A stretch of DNA of 64,000 nucleotides, taken from assembly GCA_001275005.1 (NCBI GenBank), contig JWZX01003118.1, forward strand, positions 16,516 through 80,515. Reading direction: 5' to 3'. Below are positions 55,312 through 64,000 of this stretch, piece by piece (the stretch's first letter is position 1; each line of letters begins with the position of its first letter). The translations under genes were made by a program, and so were the position numbers. Source of the DNA: Chrysochromulina tobinii. Its lineage: Eukaryota; Haptophyta; Prymnesiales; Chrysochromulinaceae. The notes beneath the pieces are model-generated. The model was not told where the DNA came from, did no database searches, and was given only the letters and a program-made list of their open reading frames with translations.

Positions 55312-58300
55312 TTAGAAAGGAATGAGGACCGTCAGGTCCAGCTTGACATCGGCGAAAGGTAGGCCGCGGTCGTCGGAGGCTTCGACGAAGCGTACGATGG
55401 CGGCATTTGGGCGCTGTAGCGTCGTCACTAGTGCTGTCCAGCCCAGGCCCCCGTGCTCCGTGCACGGGTACGTAGGCCAGCACGCGGCGGGCACGCGCAC
55501 GCGGCGTCCGATTGCGTTGGCAGCGGTCAGTGGTGACGAGTCTGGCGGTGCGGGCGGTGGCGCAGCCGTGTCACCCGCGTCGTGGTCGGCGTTGTCGAGC
55601 ACGTGACGCGCCCGCGCCGGTATGTTTCCGCCAAAAGCGTGCAGCAAGGCGATGTTGCCTTCACTATTGCACACCTTTGGCACGGTTGAGGACTGGATTG
55701 CGTCGATGACTGCCTTCTCGGCGCGGTCGACCCAGTTGATGTGCAGGGAGGTACCATGCCGAGCGTAGACCTTGAGCGATTCTGGGTTCGCCCAGCGACA
55801 TATCATTTGTATGACGTCGTCGGCGCAGCCGGCAGCCTTGAGGGCAGTGGCAAGGCCGGAGCGCAGCGAGTGCCACGAATAGCATGAGGCGACCTTTTCG
55901 CCGTATAGGCGCACCAGGGCTACGTGGAGGAGAGTGTCCATTACACTGTGCGTGTAAGGGAGTCCGTACTCGTCGGCGAAGAGCGGTGTGATGCCGCGGC
56001 TGAATCCATGTACCGGGCGTTGCAGCTCGATTTGTCGGATGATGTAGCCCGCGCTGTTCGGGTCCGAGGAGAAGGCTACTGCCGAGGGGAAAGGTGAATG
56101 GATCTCCCCAAACTGGTCTGTTTTGGAGCGTGGTGGCGCGATAAGGATGGTGTCACCCGGCCGCATGGCGCTCAGCTGAGCGTGGGTGGGATCGCAGACC
56201 GGCACGCCGGCGATGATGTAAGTGACGTCAAGTCGAGTAACAAAGCACACTTCGCCTGAAGGGTGCGCCACAAACTCCGCCAGGCGGTGGCCCGTACGCC
56301 ATCCGAGGGCGAGCATGCCGCGGAAGGCATGGCCGATGGGGCTGCTAGGGTCATAGTTCCGGGCACCGAGGCGTCCGGCCGGGAGACTGAGTAGCGCCTG
56401 CACCATGGCAAATCGGAACGGTTCCCGTCGTTGGGGCATGAGGGCGTGTGCACCGTGCACAACCACGAAAGCTCGCAGCAGGCCGTGCAGCTCGCCCTGT
56501 ACCACTTTCGCCGGCGGCAGGATAACCTTCCATCCGCGGAAGATCCGAATAATGGCGAGCACGTATGCGAACGCGCTGCGTGGCGAGGCCCACTGTCGGC
56601 CCCGCTTGCCCTTCATCTTAGGGTACACGTAGAGCAGAAATGTGGCCATCAGGGTGCTGATCTCGCCTGGGTGGTTACGTACCTGGTCAGCCGATAGGAG
56701 AGGATCGAAACCCACTAGGGCCGCGAAATGCTCCCAATGCGCCCAAGCCGCTTCATTCTTCTTGCGTGTGCCATGCGAGGCGCCAAAGTCGGCGAGGTCG
56801 CCGGCATGTTGTAGCAAAGCAGCCAGCTGGTCCACATTGTGCGCAGTGCCGAAACCCGCGCGAGCGAAGCTGGTTGCTCGCCTGGTCGCTTGTTCGTGCG
56901 CGGCCTCGCGTAAGGCATCCCGGTTGGCCGAAGGCTTGGCGGACGCAGACTGTGGCAGAGCGAGGAGGCGCAACTTGCCAATTGTAGTAAGGGTGAGCTT
57001 GCCTTGCCGGACAGTAATTGGGCGTGCGTTCACGGATGTTAAGCGGCCGCGCGTACGCAGCGGCACCGGCGGATGTGTAGCCGCTGTAACCGCCGGTATC
57101 GGCGGCACTGAAGGCTGGCTAGCAGAGGCTTCCCCGCGCAGGCGGCTGATGAGGCGATCCGAGATGGCCGCTCCGGCGGCCGGTTGCCGCGGCGCTGGCA
57201 CTTGGGCGGACGCCCGCAGCACGGCGGCGAGGCGGGCGCCGATGGTGGCGACCGCGTCTGCCTCTTCGCAGGCCGATGATCGTTTGCCTAGCATGAGCAT
57301 GGACGGCGGCAGGACCGGATCGGGCCGTACGTAGGAGGATCGATTGATGCGCACGCCCACGTGGCGGGCCGTGTCTGCCACTCGGCGAAGCAGGTCCAGG
57401 GCGTGTGCTGGTACCTGTACTTGCATTGGTTGGATGTTGGCAGCGCGGCAAAGAAGGTCGAAACGCGGCCACAGGGCGCGTGAGACGCTGTCGCTGAAAG
57501 GATTGTCGTCGCCATCTAGGTGCTGGATGTCCGCGTTGGTTGCAACGACCCTGTAGTGCTGGTCCTTAAGTAGCTCATGATGTGCAAACTGCAGCATGGG
57601 GCTGCGGGCACGATGGCGAGAGAGCACAAAGGGTGTCGCGAGCGCGTCGCTTTGCAGACGGATTCGTTGCGCGTGGCGGAGGTGCGCAAGGGTGATTGCG
57701 CCTAAGCCGCTGGCAAGCAACTCGAGCACCGTGATGTGCAGGTAGAGGAGCCATTCGAGCGGTAGAGGGATGTACCAGTAGAGGCCGTGGCAGAAGCCTC
57801 CCAGGCCGGGCGGCTTACTGTCGGTGGCGGCGTCGGCTGAGACGATGTACTTTACGGCGAGGTGCGGCGGCGCGGCGCCGTCGCCCTTGCGCAGCACCAC
57901 AGTGACGGGCGCTCCACCGGTGTTGATCAGCGCGGCACGGTGCCGTTGCAGCTGCTCGACTTGGAAGCCATTGGGGCGGATCAATGCGGCTGGTCCTTCG
58001 TGTTGGACCCGAAGGGAGCCGTGCGGCTGGTACAGGCCGTACATGATCGAAGCCGCGGCCGCGTAGACACATCGCAGGTGCTCAAGGAGGCCGATGAGCG
58101 ACCTGTAGTCCTGAAAAGGTAAGCCGTCGGTGAGCAATTTGTCGATGCGATGGATTGTGCGTAGCAGCTTGGCTTTGGGCACGAGCACAAGCCCGAGGCC
58201 GGCGAGCAGCAAGACTCCCAGCCATGGGGCCCACGTGCCGAGCGAGCGCTTCTCTGGGATCGCCATGATAAGACCGAGCTCGGTGGTGAGGCGCACCCAG

Positions 58301-61158
58301 AGGGATAACAACCGAAGCGCACGGTCCACACCGACGACTATCATGATAGGGTCATCGGTGTACATGTGGACGACGTAAAGGCGCAGTTGGGCACGCTGCT
58401 CGTCCGCATGTTCCCGACGGATAGCTTGCCGCGCTGCCCGCCAGCGCTCGGCTGACGGCCGTGAGTCCAACGGCACTTGATCTTCCGCGGCGTCCATGTC
58501 CTGTCGCAGTAGGTGCAACATGGCCTCGCTAAAACGCTGCGCGATGTTGGTGGCTGGCATCGCCCCAAAGCCGAGGCGCCTTTCGGAGATGAAGAATAGG
58601 CGCTCGCCCGCAGAGCGCGGGGCCGCGATTTCGTCAGCGTGGACGAAGACCACCCCAAGCTTCCACCAATCCTCGGAGGCGATGGCTAATTGGTTGAAGT
58701 AGTCCTTGGCATCATCACCGAAGATGTAGAGGGGCTCGTCGAGGCGACGCGCCGCTGCTAGCAGAATGGATAGATCACGCATGACCATTGCGAGCGTGGG
58801 CTTGATTTCTCGCGGTCGCAGAGAAGGCATGTCCCACTCGAGAGGTTCGGCCAGCTGGCGCTCCTGCATATATTTCAACCACGGTGGGTCGTGGCGGAAA
58901 CGATACCAGACTGGCACGTGGCGAATGCTTGCGGCCTCGTTGATGGAAAGAGCGCGTAGGCCGCTGCCGTCGAAGGTCGGGCGTCTCGGTCCTCCGCATT
59001 CCGTTGTACGCCGGTAGCGCGTCTCCAACTTGCGCGCAGTAGCGCCCTGTCCATTCAAGTAGATGGGCCAGAAGGGCAAGTGGTCGAAGAAACGATACCA
59101 TCCCAGCGTCTGCAACCGATAGAGCTCGTTCCGAACAGAGGTGAACCCCATAGGCAGCGAGATGAGATGGGGTACGAGCACCGTCTGGAGCTCGACGTCG
59201 GCTTCGAAGCGCACTCCATCCAGCAGGTTCGATAGAAGGTTCTGGTCGGGGTAACCCTGCAGCCGCTCGCGCAAGAAAGGCAAGTTGAGCTGCGTCTCGA
59301 TGGGCAGCGTCACGTCGAGCGGCACAGCGCACGGTGCACGTTCGAAGGTGAGGTCCCAGACGCGCCCCTGCGCCCATGGTAAAAGCGCCTCTTGGCCAAG
59401 AACCAGCGGTGGCGGGCGGAGAAGCTCGCAGCCCGTGTGCTCCGGCGGGTGCTCTTCTATGCAGCGCAGTTGGTCAACTGCTCGGGTGAGCCACGCGTGT
59501 ACGCGCCGTCGGGCGGGCTCCTCGAGCAATTCCATCGCCGAGCGCACACAGTGAGGCGCTGCCGCGGGTAGCTGGGCCGGCATTCGCGGCAGGTGAGGCG
59601 TCACCGGCGGTACGTAGATGGGCGAGAAAGGGAGGCCGATCAGGTCCTCTGCGAGCATGTCGGGCAGCTGGACGTGTACAAGATCGAGGAGCTCCTGAGG
59701 GGGCGGGAGGATGCGCTCCGCCCACCCCTGCAAGTAAACTTCTCCTACGGCGACTCTAGCCTCCAGAGCGCGCCGCAGTACCATCTGATGATCAGCGTCT
59801 TGTCGCAGCCAATAGCCCACCGTGTTGATGTCGTAAGTGAGAGGGCGCATGCCCACCATACTCGCGACTGCGGTTGCCCCCACGCGGAAGACCGGGCGCA
59901 GCAGTTCGACTTCGTGGAGCGCGTCTGCAGTATAAGTGACTGGCCCACAGAACGCTGCCACTCCGACTAGGGCACGGGCAATGGGATCTGCAAGGCTGGT
60001 ACCTGCCATGCTGGCAAGAGTGCACCAGGCGAAAGTGGCACCCAGGCCGAGCCGCCAACGTCGCTGGGCGGCCGTGCGGACAATCGTTGCCTCGGGTGGC
60101 GCGAATGGTAGCATGCATACGCCCAAACGCGGCCCGTTGTCGCGGTAGCGGCCTATCATGAAAGTAGTGGCCAGGGCGTTGGCCGAAAAGGCCAGCTCGG
60201 CCCACCTTTCGAGCAAGCGCATCGGTGTCGCACGCGCCAACGGAAGGGGCAGTTCGGCGCCCAGAACCTGAAGGCCGTTCACGTGAGCGAACACGAGCGG
60301 CTGCAGCAAGTTGGCTACAAATAGGAGGATTACGCCTGCCGCCGTGAGCTCGGCGAGAGCAACCGACTGCGCCCCTGCGAGGTCGTGCAAGATCGCCGCG
60401 CCGGCATCGGGGAAGGTCAAGAAAGGCTCAGTCGGGGCCGGGGCACACTCAGAATCAGCGTCGTGTACGAGTTTGGACCGAGATGCAGCCTCGCTAACCT
60501 CTTCTTCCGTGCCCGTGTATCCACGGCGCTCCAGAGTGTGAGAGAGATACGGAGACGTAGCATTCGCTGAGCCCCATCCCTGGCTCGGCGCCGAGGGCGT
60601 GGGCGGCAACCCCGAGGGACCGCCGGTCATGTTGACGACTGCGTCGTGCTCTTGCCCTAGTGGACGAAGAGACACATCCGCCCCTTCGTTTCCACCGCCT
60701 CCACGGGTGCGCAATACCCACTGGGCTGCGTACCAGGTCGAGGGAGTGGGATGGCTGACCCCCTTAGGCCTGCCATCCGAAGAAGCCTCGTGTACGTCGC
60801 GCATCCGCAGTGGAATGCGCCCCCCGTATAGGAAGGGGGCGGCCCTTAGCTCAGGCTCGATGCCCTTGCCAGGACCACCGCCCGCTCTTGCTCGAGCGGG
60901 CAGCGAGAGTTTACCGGGGTCGACGGCCGGAGCGCGTGCGAGCCGATTCACTCGAAGATTGCCTGCGTCACGTCGACTGTTGCCAGTCGAGCTTGCAGGG
61001 CTTTCCGCCTGTCGCTGGGTCCGCAGATCCATCCAGATCCGTGAGATAAGACCCAGCGCGCAGAACAGCGTCACATGAAGTGCCTGAAGCACGATGTCAA
61101 GATACCAAATGAGCTCGTCCCCGACCACGGCGGTCAAGACCGCCGCGCCGCCGTCGCA
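55312..61158 (-). CDS. Retrotransposon Pol-like region: membrane segments, RT, RNase H-like, tyrosine recombinase
   Basis: About 1,948 codons follow the Gag stop in the same frame, with no ATG at the junction. The N-terminal 460 residues contain several hydrophobic helices (IVLQALHVTLFCALGLI; AAGVILLFVANLLQPLVF; WRLGLGATFAWCTLASMAG). The reverse transcriptase has FGDDAKDYFNQLA near 58700 and the catalytic YTDD near 58350. An RNase H-like segment starts IVSADAATDS near 57840. The tyrosine recombinase occupies the C-terminus: Arg in GWRTGHRLAEF near 56290, HSLRSG (H-x-x-R) near 55870, and the nucleophile Tyr probably in SLKVYARHG near 55765. Family knowledge: RT copies the RNA, and the recombinase integrates a circular DNA intermediate. 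No aspartic protease was recognised. Confidence 0.88.
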   Translation of the reverse strand, partial: CDGGAAVLTAVVGDELIWYLDIVLQALHVTLFCALGLISRIWMDLRTQRQAESPASSTGNSRRDAGNLRVNRLARAPAVDPGKLSLPARARAGGGPGKGIEPELRAAPFLYGGRIPLRMRDVHEASSDGRPKGVSHPTPSTWYAAQWVLRTRGGGGNEGADVSLRPLGQEHDAVVNMTGGPSGLPPTPSAPSQGWGSANATSPYLSHTLERRGYTGTEEEVSEAASRSKLVHDADSECAPAPTEPFLTFPDAGAAILHDLAGAQSVALAELTAAGVILLFVANLLQPLVFAHVNGLQVLGAELPLPLARATPMRLLERWAELAFSANALATTFMIGRYRDNGPRLGVCMLPFAPPEATIVRTAAQRRWRLGLGATFAWCTLASMAGTSLADPIARALVGVAAFCGPVTYTADALHEVELLRPVFRVGATAVASMVGMRPLTYDINTVGYWLRQDADHQMVLRRALEARVAVGEVYLQGWAERILPPPQELLDLVHVQLPDMLAEDLIGLPFSPIYVPPVTPHLPRMPAQLPAAAPHCVRSAMELLEEPARRRVHAWLTRAVDQLRCIEEHPPEHTGCELLRPPPLVLGQEALLPWAQGRVWDLTFERAPCAVPLDVTLPIETQLNLPFLRERLQGYPDQNLLSNLLDGVRFEADVELQTVLVPHLISLPMGFTSVRNELYRLQTLGWYRFFDHLPFWPIYLNGQGATARKLETRYRRTTECGGPRRPTFDGSGLRALSINEAASIRHVPVWYRFRHDPPWLKYMQERQLAEPLEWDMPSLRPREIKPTLAMVMRDLSILLAAARRLDEPLYIFGDDAKDYFNQLAIASEDWWKLGVVFVHADEIAAPRSAGERLFFISERRLGFGAMPATNIAQRFSEAMLHLLRQDMDAAEDQVPLDSRPSAERWRAARQAIRREHADEQRAQLRLYVVHMYTDDPIMIVVGVDRALRLLSLWVRLTTELGLIMAIPEKRSLGTWAPWLGVLLLAGLGLVLVPKAKLLRTIHRIDKLLTDGLPFQDYRSLIGLLEHLRCVYAAAASIMYGLYQPHGSLRVQHEGPAALIRPNGFQVEQLQRHRAALINTGGAPVTVVLRKGDGAAPPHLAVKYIVSADAATDSKPPGLGGFCHGLYWYIPLPLEWLLYLHITVLELLASGLGAITLAHLRHAQRIRLQSDALATPFVLSRHRARSPMLQFAHHELLKDQHYRVVATNADIQHLDGDDNPFSDSVSRALWPRFDLLCRAANIQPMQVQVPAHALDLLRRVADTARHVGVRINRSSYVRPDPVLPPSMLMLGKRSSACEEADAVATIGARLAAVLRASAQVPAPRQPAAGAAISDRLISRLRGEASASQPSVPPIPAVTAATHPPVPLRTRGRLTSVNARPITVRQGKLTLTTIGKLRLLALPQSASAKPSANRDALREAAHEQATRRATSFARAGFGTAHNVDQLAALLQHAGDLADFGASHGTRKKNEAAWAHWEHFAALVGFDPLLSADQVRNHPGEISTLMATFLLYVYPKMKGKRGRQWASPRSAFAYVLAIIRIFRGWKVILPPAKVVQGELHGLLRAFVVVHGAHALMPQRREPFRFAMVQALLSLPAGRLGARNYDPSSPIGHAFRGMLALGWRTGHRLAEFVAHPSGEVCFVTRLDVTYIIAGVPVCDPTHAQLSAMRPGDTILIAPPRSKTDQFGEIHSPFPSAVAFSSDPNSAGYIIRQIELQRPVHGFSRGITPLFADEYGLPYTHSVMDTLLHVALVRLYGEKVASCYSWHSLRSGLATALKAAGCADDVIQMICRWANPESLKVYARHGTSLHINWVDRAEKAVIDAIQSSTVPKVCNSEGNIALLHAFGGNIPARARHVLDNADHDAGDTAAPPPAPPDSSPLTAANAIGRRVRVPAACWPTYPCTEHGGLGWTALVTTLQRPNAAIVRFVEASDDRGLPFADVKLDLTVLIPF

Positions 61159-63864
61159 TCATTTCTTCTTTTGGCGCTTGTGCTTGTGCGAGGAGCCCTC
61201 TGCGGCGCCCGCCGCCTTCGCAGCCATGTGGGCGCACACGTACTGGAAGTTCCACTCCTTTGGCGCGACGTGCTTCTCCGAGACGAGCGACGTGTGCCCC
61301 GCCTCGCCCCAGTGATCGCAGAGAGCGAGAGCATGCCCGCCCTTCTTAACGGAGAGGAGAACGGGGAAGCAGTGATCGAGGCTGAGCGTGTAATGCTTAG
61401 CGATGGCAGTGGTGTCGTAGATAAGCGAGCCCAGCCGCATGTGCGTGGCGTCCGGCCAGGAGACGAGGTCCTTCTGGGAACCAGGTAGTTTCATGTCACC
61501 GCCGTCTTTGCCCCCCTCTTCGCCACCTTTGCCGCCGCCTTTTCCACCGCCTTTTCCCCCGCCTTCGCCGCCTTTGCCGCCGCCGCGACCTCCACTCGGC
61601 GTCGCCGGCGCCTCCAGTCGGACACCCACGAGCGAGCGAGGGGCTGATGGGGGCAGAAGGTTGGGGAATGCGCGGCGCATGGTGATCATCATCTTGCCAC
61701 CCGCGGTCTTCGACGAGAGCGCCTTGTCGTAGGGCCCGTCGAACGGGAGGTGGAAGTCCAGCTTAGCGACCATCGGCTCCGGGTGAGAGAGCATGCGTCC
61801 ATGCGTCTCGTCGCAGGCGAGGAGCGCCGCCTGGAACGACTCCTGGGCGTGCGGCAGCAGGGTTGAGATCTCCATCTCGCCCTGCTTACGGATCCAGCGT
61901 ACGTGCGCCAGCTGCCGCTCGAAGAGGGCGAGCAGAGTGTAACCCGCCTTCGACTCCGCCGCCCAGCCGGCCGCGAGCATCGTTGCCCGTACGAAGGGGA
62001 TAGTCTCTTCGAGCACCGACTCCACCGTGTACAACTGGTCGATCGGGCAATCACGAAAGGGCTCCGAGGCGTCTAGATTCATCAGCCCCAGAGCTCCGTG
62101 AGGGAGATTGAACCACGTGACCTCCGAGATCTTACCCTTGAAGAGATTCTCCGCTTGCTTCGCATCGAATAGCCAGCTGTCCCGGAGTTCTGGAATCTCG
62201 CCGGTCACGAGGTCAGTCGCCTGAGCGCGCCCAAAATAGCTGGGCAGCTCACTCAGGCAGAGCGTGAGGGAGGCGAACGCCACGTGCTTCGTGGTGAGGC
62301 ACGTTGGATTGGCAAAGAACCGTTGGATGATGGTGAGGCCCGAAAGCAGAGCCGTCTCCAAAGCGCTCGCACGCCCCTCGTTCGTGTCCAGGTCAAGATC
62401 AGCAATCTCTTCTGCCAGCGCCACGAAGCGGGGGTCCTCAAGGAGCGCCCGCTTGAGAGCCGCCTCGGTCACTCCACGCAAGGTGACCGCCGAGCGGCTT
62501 GCGTCGGGCGAATGAGAGCCCTCCTCTGCACCTCGTGCACTCGCGTTGCTCGCGGCCTTCCACTCCGCATCCTCGACCTTGAGCAGCTCGATGACCTCCG
62601 TGACCGAGAGGAGCTTGTTCCATGCTTGCGTAAGGAACGAAGCGTGCTTGAGGAGCATCGAGTCCAAAGTGCCGAGGCATTCGAATAGCGAGCAGCCCGC
62701 TCGGTAACCGAGTCCCAACGGGGCGAGGGCACGGATGGCCGAGACCTTCGCCGCGACCCCAGAGGCTCGACCAACGAAGTCATGGGCAGAAGGGTAGGCC
62801 CGCCCGATCAAATGGAGTCGAGCAGCCGTCACCGCGTCCTGCTTGGCTTGGTCACCCGAGAAAGAGATAGCGTCCACTAGCTCGCGTCCCAAGACAACCG
62901 TGTCAAAAGCATGCGTCCGTAACGCCACCGGCAGCAGCTCCAAAACCGAGGAGAAAGCCGGGAAGTGCCGGGCCAAAGCGGCATTGCCCAGCGTTGTTGC
63001 ATTGGAGTGCCCCAATGTCCCAGCTCGCAGGGAATCGGAGACCTCTCTGATCAACGAGTTTGGGTCAGCGCGGGCTAGCTGCGAGCAGCGGTCTGGTGCG
63101 ATCGCACCCATCCGAAGGAAAGCGAGCAACGGGAAGATCGAAGTCTCGTCCACGCGTGCGCTCGTTCTCACCAGAGAGAGCCATTCCAACTCGGCAGGAA
63201 AACCGGCTGCGACGCCTGCTCTGCCCGCCACCGCGGCAACGGCGAGGGTAGCGGGCCTAGCGACCACGGCCGGGATGGCGGCCACACCGCCGCGAGCGCG
63301 CACCCTTGCCCGCGCGACGATGGCGGCCACGGCGGCCACACCGGCGACGGCGACCACAGGCGGTATGGCGGCGGTCAAGAAAGGCGAGTGAATGACCAGC
63401 TCGCCCGGTCCAAGTAGAAAGGGTGAAGGTGCCGGGCAGCGCTGCAAGGCGATCTCCAGCACATCAAGATGAGCCTGGGAAGACCTGTAGACCTTATCGA
63501 ACACGCCCAGCCCTTCCTGAGCGTCAGCAAATCGAGCCAGCGCGCCTAGCGAAACCATCACGAGGAGCTCTGGCTGCCGCAGCATGGCATCAGCAGCCGC
63601 AGTGCCCCAGTCGAAATGCATAGGCGCCCCCAAGATGTATTGTAGAACCAAAGCCGGGGCTGCCACGTGCCCAGGAAACGTAGCCGAGACGTCGAGCCAT
63701 CCCAGCGTGGGGAACGCCCGGTAGACAGCGCAGCCCGTCGGGACACGCAGGTAGTCCAGCTCAGGTTCCGCCCCGAGAGGGGCGCATCGCACGAAGAGGT
63801 GAGGCACAGCCGGCAGAGCGAGAGGGACGATTGGCAGCACGGCAGGAGCCGCCAACGCAGCCAT
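61159..63864 (-). CDS. Retrotransposon Gag-like protein
   Basis: 901 residues from an ATG to a UGA at 61159-61161. The N-terminal part has Pro/Val-rich strands, then an Ala/Val/Arg low-complexity stretch (63190-63360). The middle is helical. Near 61490-61615 is a glycine/lysine repeat (GGKGGGKGGGKGG) likely to bind nucleic acid, and the tail is very basic (HKHKRQKKK). No CCHC zinc knuckle is seen. Its position upstream of Pol and its basic, low-complexity C-terminus support a structural or RNA-binding Gag role, by inference. Confidence 0.75.
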   Translation of the reverse strand: MAALAAPAVLPIVPLALPAVPHLFVRCAPLGAEPELDYLRVPTGCAVYRAFPTLGWLDVSATFPGHVAAPALVLQYILGAPMHFDWGTAAADAMLRQPELLVMVSLGALARFADAQEGLGVFDKVYRSSQAHLDVLEIALQRCPAPSPFLLGPGELVIHSPFLTAAIPPVVAVAGVAAVAAIVARARVRARGGVAAIPAVVARPATLAVAAVAGRAGVAAGFPAELEWLSLVRTSARVDETSIFPLLAFLRMGAIAPDRCSQLARADPNSLIREVSDSLRAGTLGHSNATTLGNAALARHFPAFSSVLELLPVALRTHAFDTVVLGRELVDAISFSGDQAKQDAVTAARLHLIGRAYPSAHDFVGRASGVAAKVSAIRALAPLGLGYRAGCSLFECLGTLDSMLLKHASFLTQAWNKLLSVTEVIELLKVEDAEWKAASNASARGAEEGSHSPDASRSAVTLRGVTEAALKRALLEDPRFVALAEEIADLDLDTNEGRASALETALLSGLTIIQRFFANPTCLTTKHVAFASLTLCLSELPSYFGRAQATDLVTGEIPELRDSWLFDAKQAENLFKGKISEVTWFNLPHGALGLMNLDASEPFRDCPIDQLYTVESVLEETIPFVRATMLAAGWAAESKAGYTLLALFERQLAHVRWIRKQGEMEISTLLPHAQESFQAALLACDETHGRMLSHPEPMVAKLDFHLPFDGPYDKALSSKTAGGKMMITMRRAFPNLLPPSAPRSLVGVRLEAPATPSGGRGGGKGGEGGGKGGGKGGGKGGEEGGKDGGDMKLPGSQKDLVSWPDATHMRLGSLIYDTTAIAKHYTLSLDHCFPVLLSVKKGGHALALCDHWGEAGHTSLVSEKHVAPKEWNFQYVCAHMAAKAAGAAEGSSHKHKRQKKK

Positions 63865-63912
63865 CTGTCCCAGAGCTCAAAGCGCAAAGCGCAGTTGTTT
63901 TCTGTTCCCAGT

Positions 63913-64000
63913 GCACGACAAACCGCGGCACCGAGCCGCTGAACAGGACACGAATGCGCGTCGCACTTCGTTGGGGTTACGTGACACGTGACGTCACCCA
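63913..64000 (-). repeat. Split direct repeat A1 of the retrotransposon (cut by window edge)
   Basis: Identical over all 88 visible bases to 54771-54858. It lies 48 bases upstream of the Gag-like ATG, so the transcript start is expected in or beyond it. Confidence 0.95.

Larger units (their letters stand above)
54654..64000 (-). mobile_element. Tyrosine-recombinase retrotransposon (DIRS order, split direct repeats), extends past right edge
   Basis: In the element's own orientation (right to left) the order is A1 (64000-63913 and beyond the window), Gag-like frame, Pol-like frame, B1 (55034-55116), A2 (from 54771 to at most 55033) and B2 (54654-54736). This A1-ORFs-B1-A2-B2 order is the split-direct-repeat layout of PAT/Ngaro-type elements. 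RT, RNase H-like and tyrosine recombinase motifs confirm the class. The coding frames have no frameshift, and the repeat copies are identical where both are visible, so the insertion looks young. Members integrate through the recombinase without target-site duplication. Confidence 0.9.

Noticed and set aside
61140-61161. The UGA between Gag and Pol as a selenocysteine codon
   Set aside because: There is no selenoprotein context, and a selenocysteine insertion element cannot be assessed here. Readthrough or termination-reinitiation is simpler.

Overview
The window is nuclear DNA of a GC-rich, intron-bearing eukaryote. The gene set points to a unicellular alga: a front-end fatty acid desaturase with a cytochrome b5 domain, EF-hand proteins of protist type, a SulP anion transporter, AP2 and methyl-CpG-binding-like domains in one protein, and a tyrosine-recombinase retrotransposon. 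A haptophyte or a similar alga with secondary plastids is my best guess from gene content and base composition. The sequence alone does not fix the lineage. There is no operon logic. Genes lie on both strands, often divergently, with 70 to 750 bases between them.

Layout. 1-1110 (-): 3'-truncated EF-hand protein. 1621-2445 (-): PX-ankyrin protein. 3117-4382 (+): 2-oxoglutarate/Fe(II) dioxygenase. 4550-4831 (+): small membrane protein. 5144-7189 (-): SAM-like/TPR/J-domain co-chaperone. 7692-9988 (-): NIPA-type transporter with an extensin-like N-terminus. 10058-25339 (+): a giant PI3K-like kinase that I identify as the DNA-PK catalytic subunit from its kinase core and FATC tail. 26096-31531 (-): SulP/STAS transporter in 22 exons. 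32153-33502 (-): desaturase. 34114-35142 (-): unknown. 35388-44098 (+): very large MBD/Tudor-like/AP2 protein in two exons. 44272-45012 (-): probable mitochondrial membrane protein. 45365-50738 (-): P5A-type ATPase. 51222-53939 (+): protein with eight EF-hands. 54654 to beyond the right edge (-): an apparently intact tyrosine-recombinase retrotransposon.

The most unusual content is the introns. Three genes (EF-hand, PX-ankyrin, NIPA) have short ordinary GT-AG introns. In the SulP gene, in the second intron of the DNA-PK gene, in the AP2/MBD gene and in the P5A ATPase, most introns are built from a shared low-complexity core, degenerate repeats of TGATGACC / TGATTGCCTC. These look like introners. 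The better-preserved ones are flanked by direct duplications of 9 to 25 bases. In one class the start of the downstream exon is copied at the 5' end of the intron, so host sequence gives the donor. In the other class the end of the upstream exon is copied at the 3' end of the intron, so host sequence gives the AG acceptor. One intron is six head-to-tail intron units with AG|GT junctions and no exon between them. Others carry internal copies of exon/intron junctions. This is a fossil record of recent intron gain and amplification.

The retrotransposon has split direct repeats (A1-ORFs-B1-A2-B2). Its Gag-like and Pol-like regions are one continuous reading frame interrupted by a single UGA, and the Pol N-terminus contains several predicted membrane segments.
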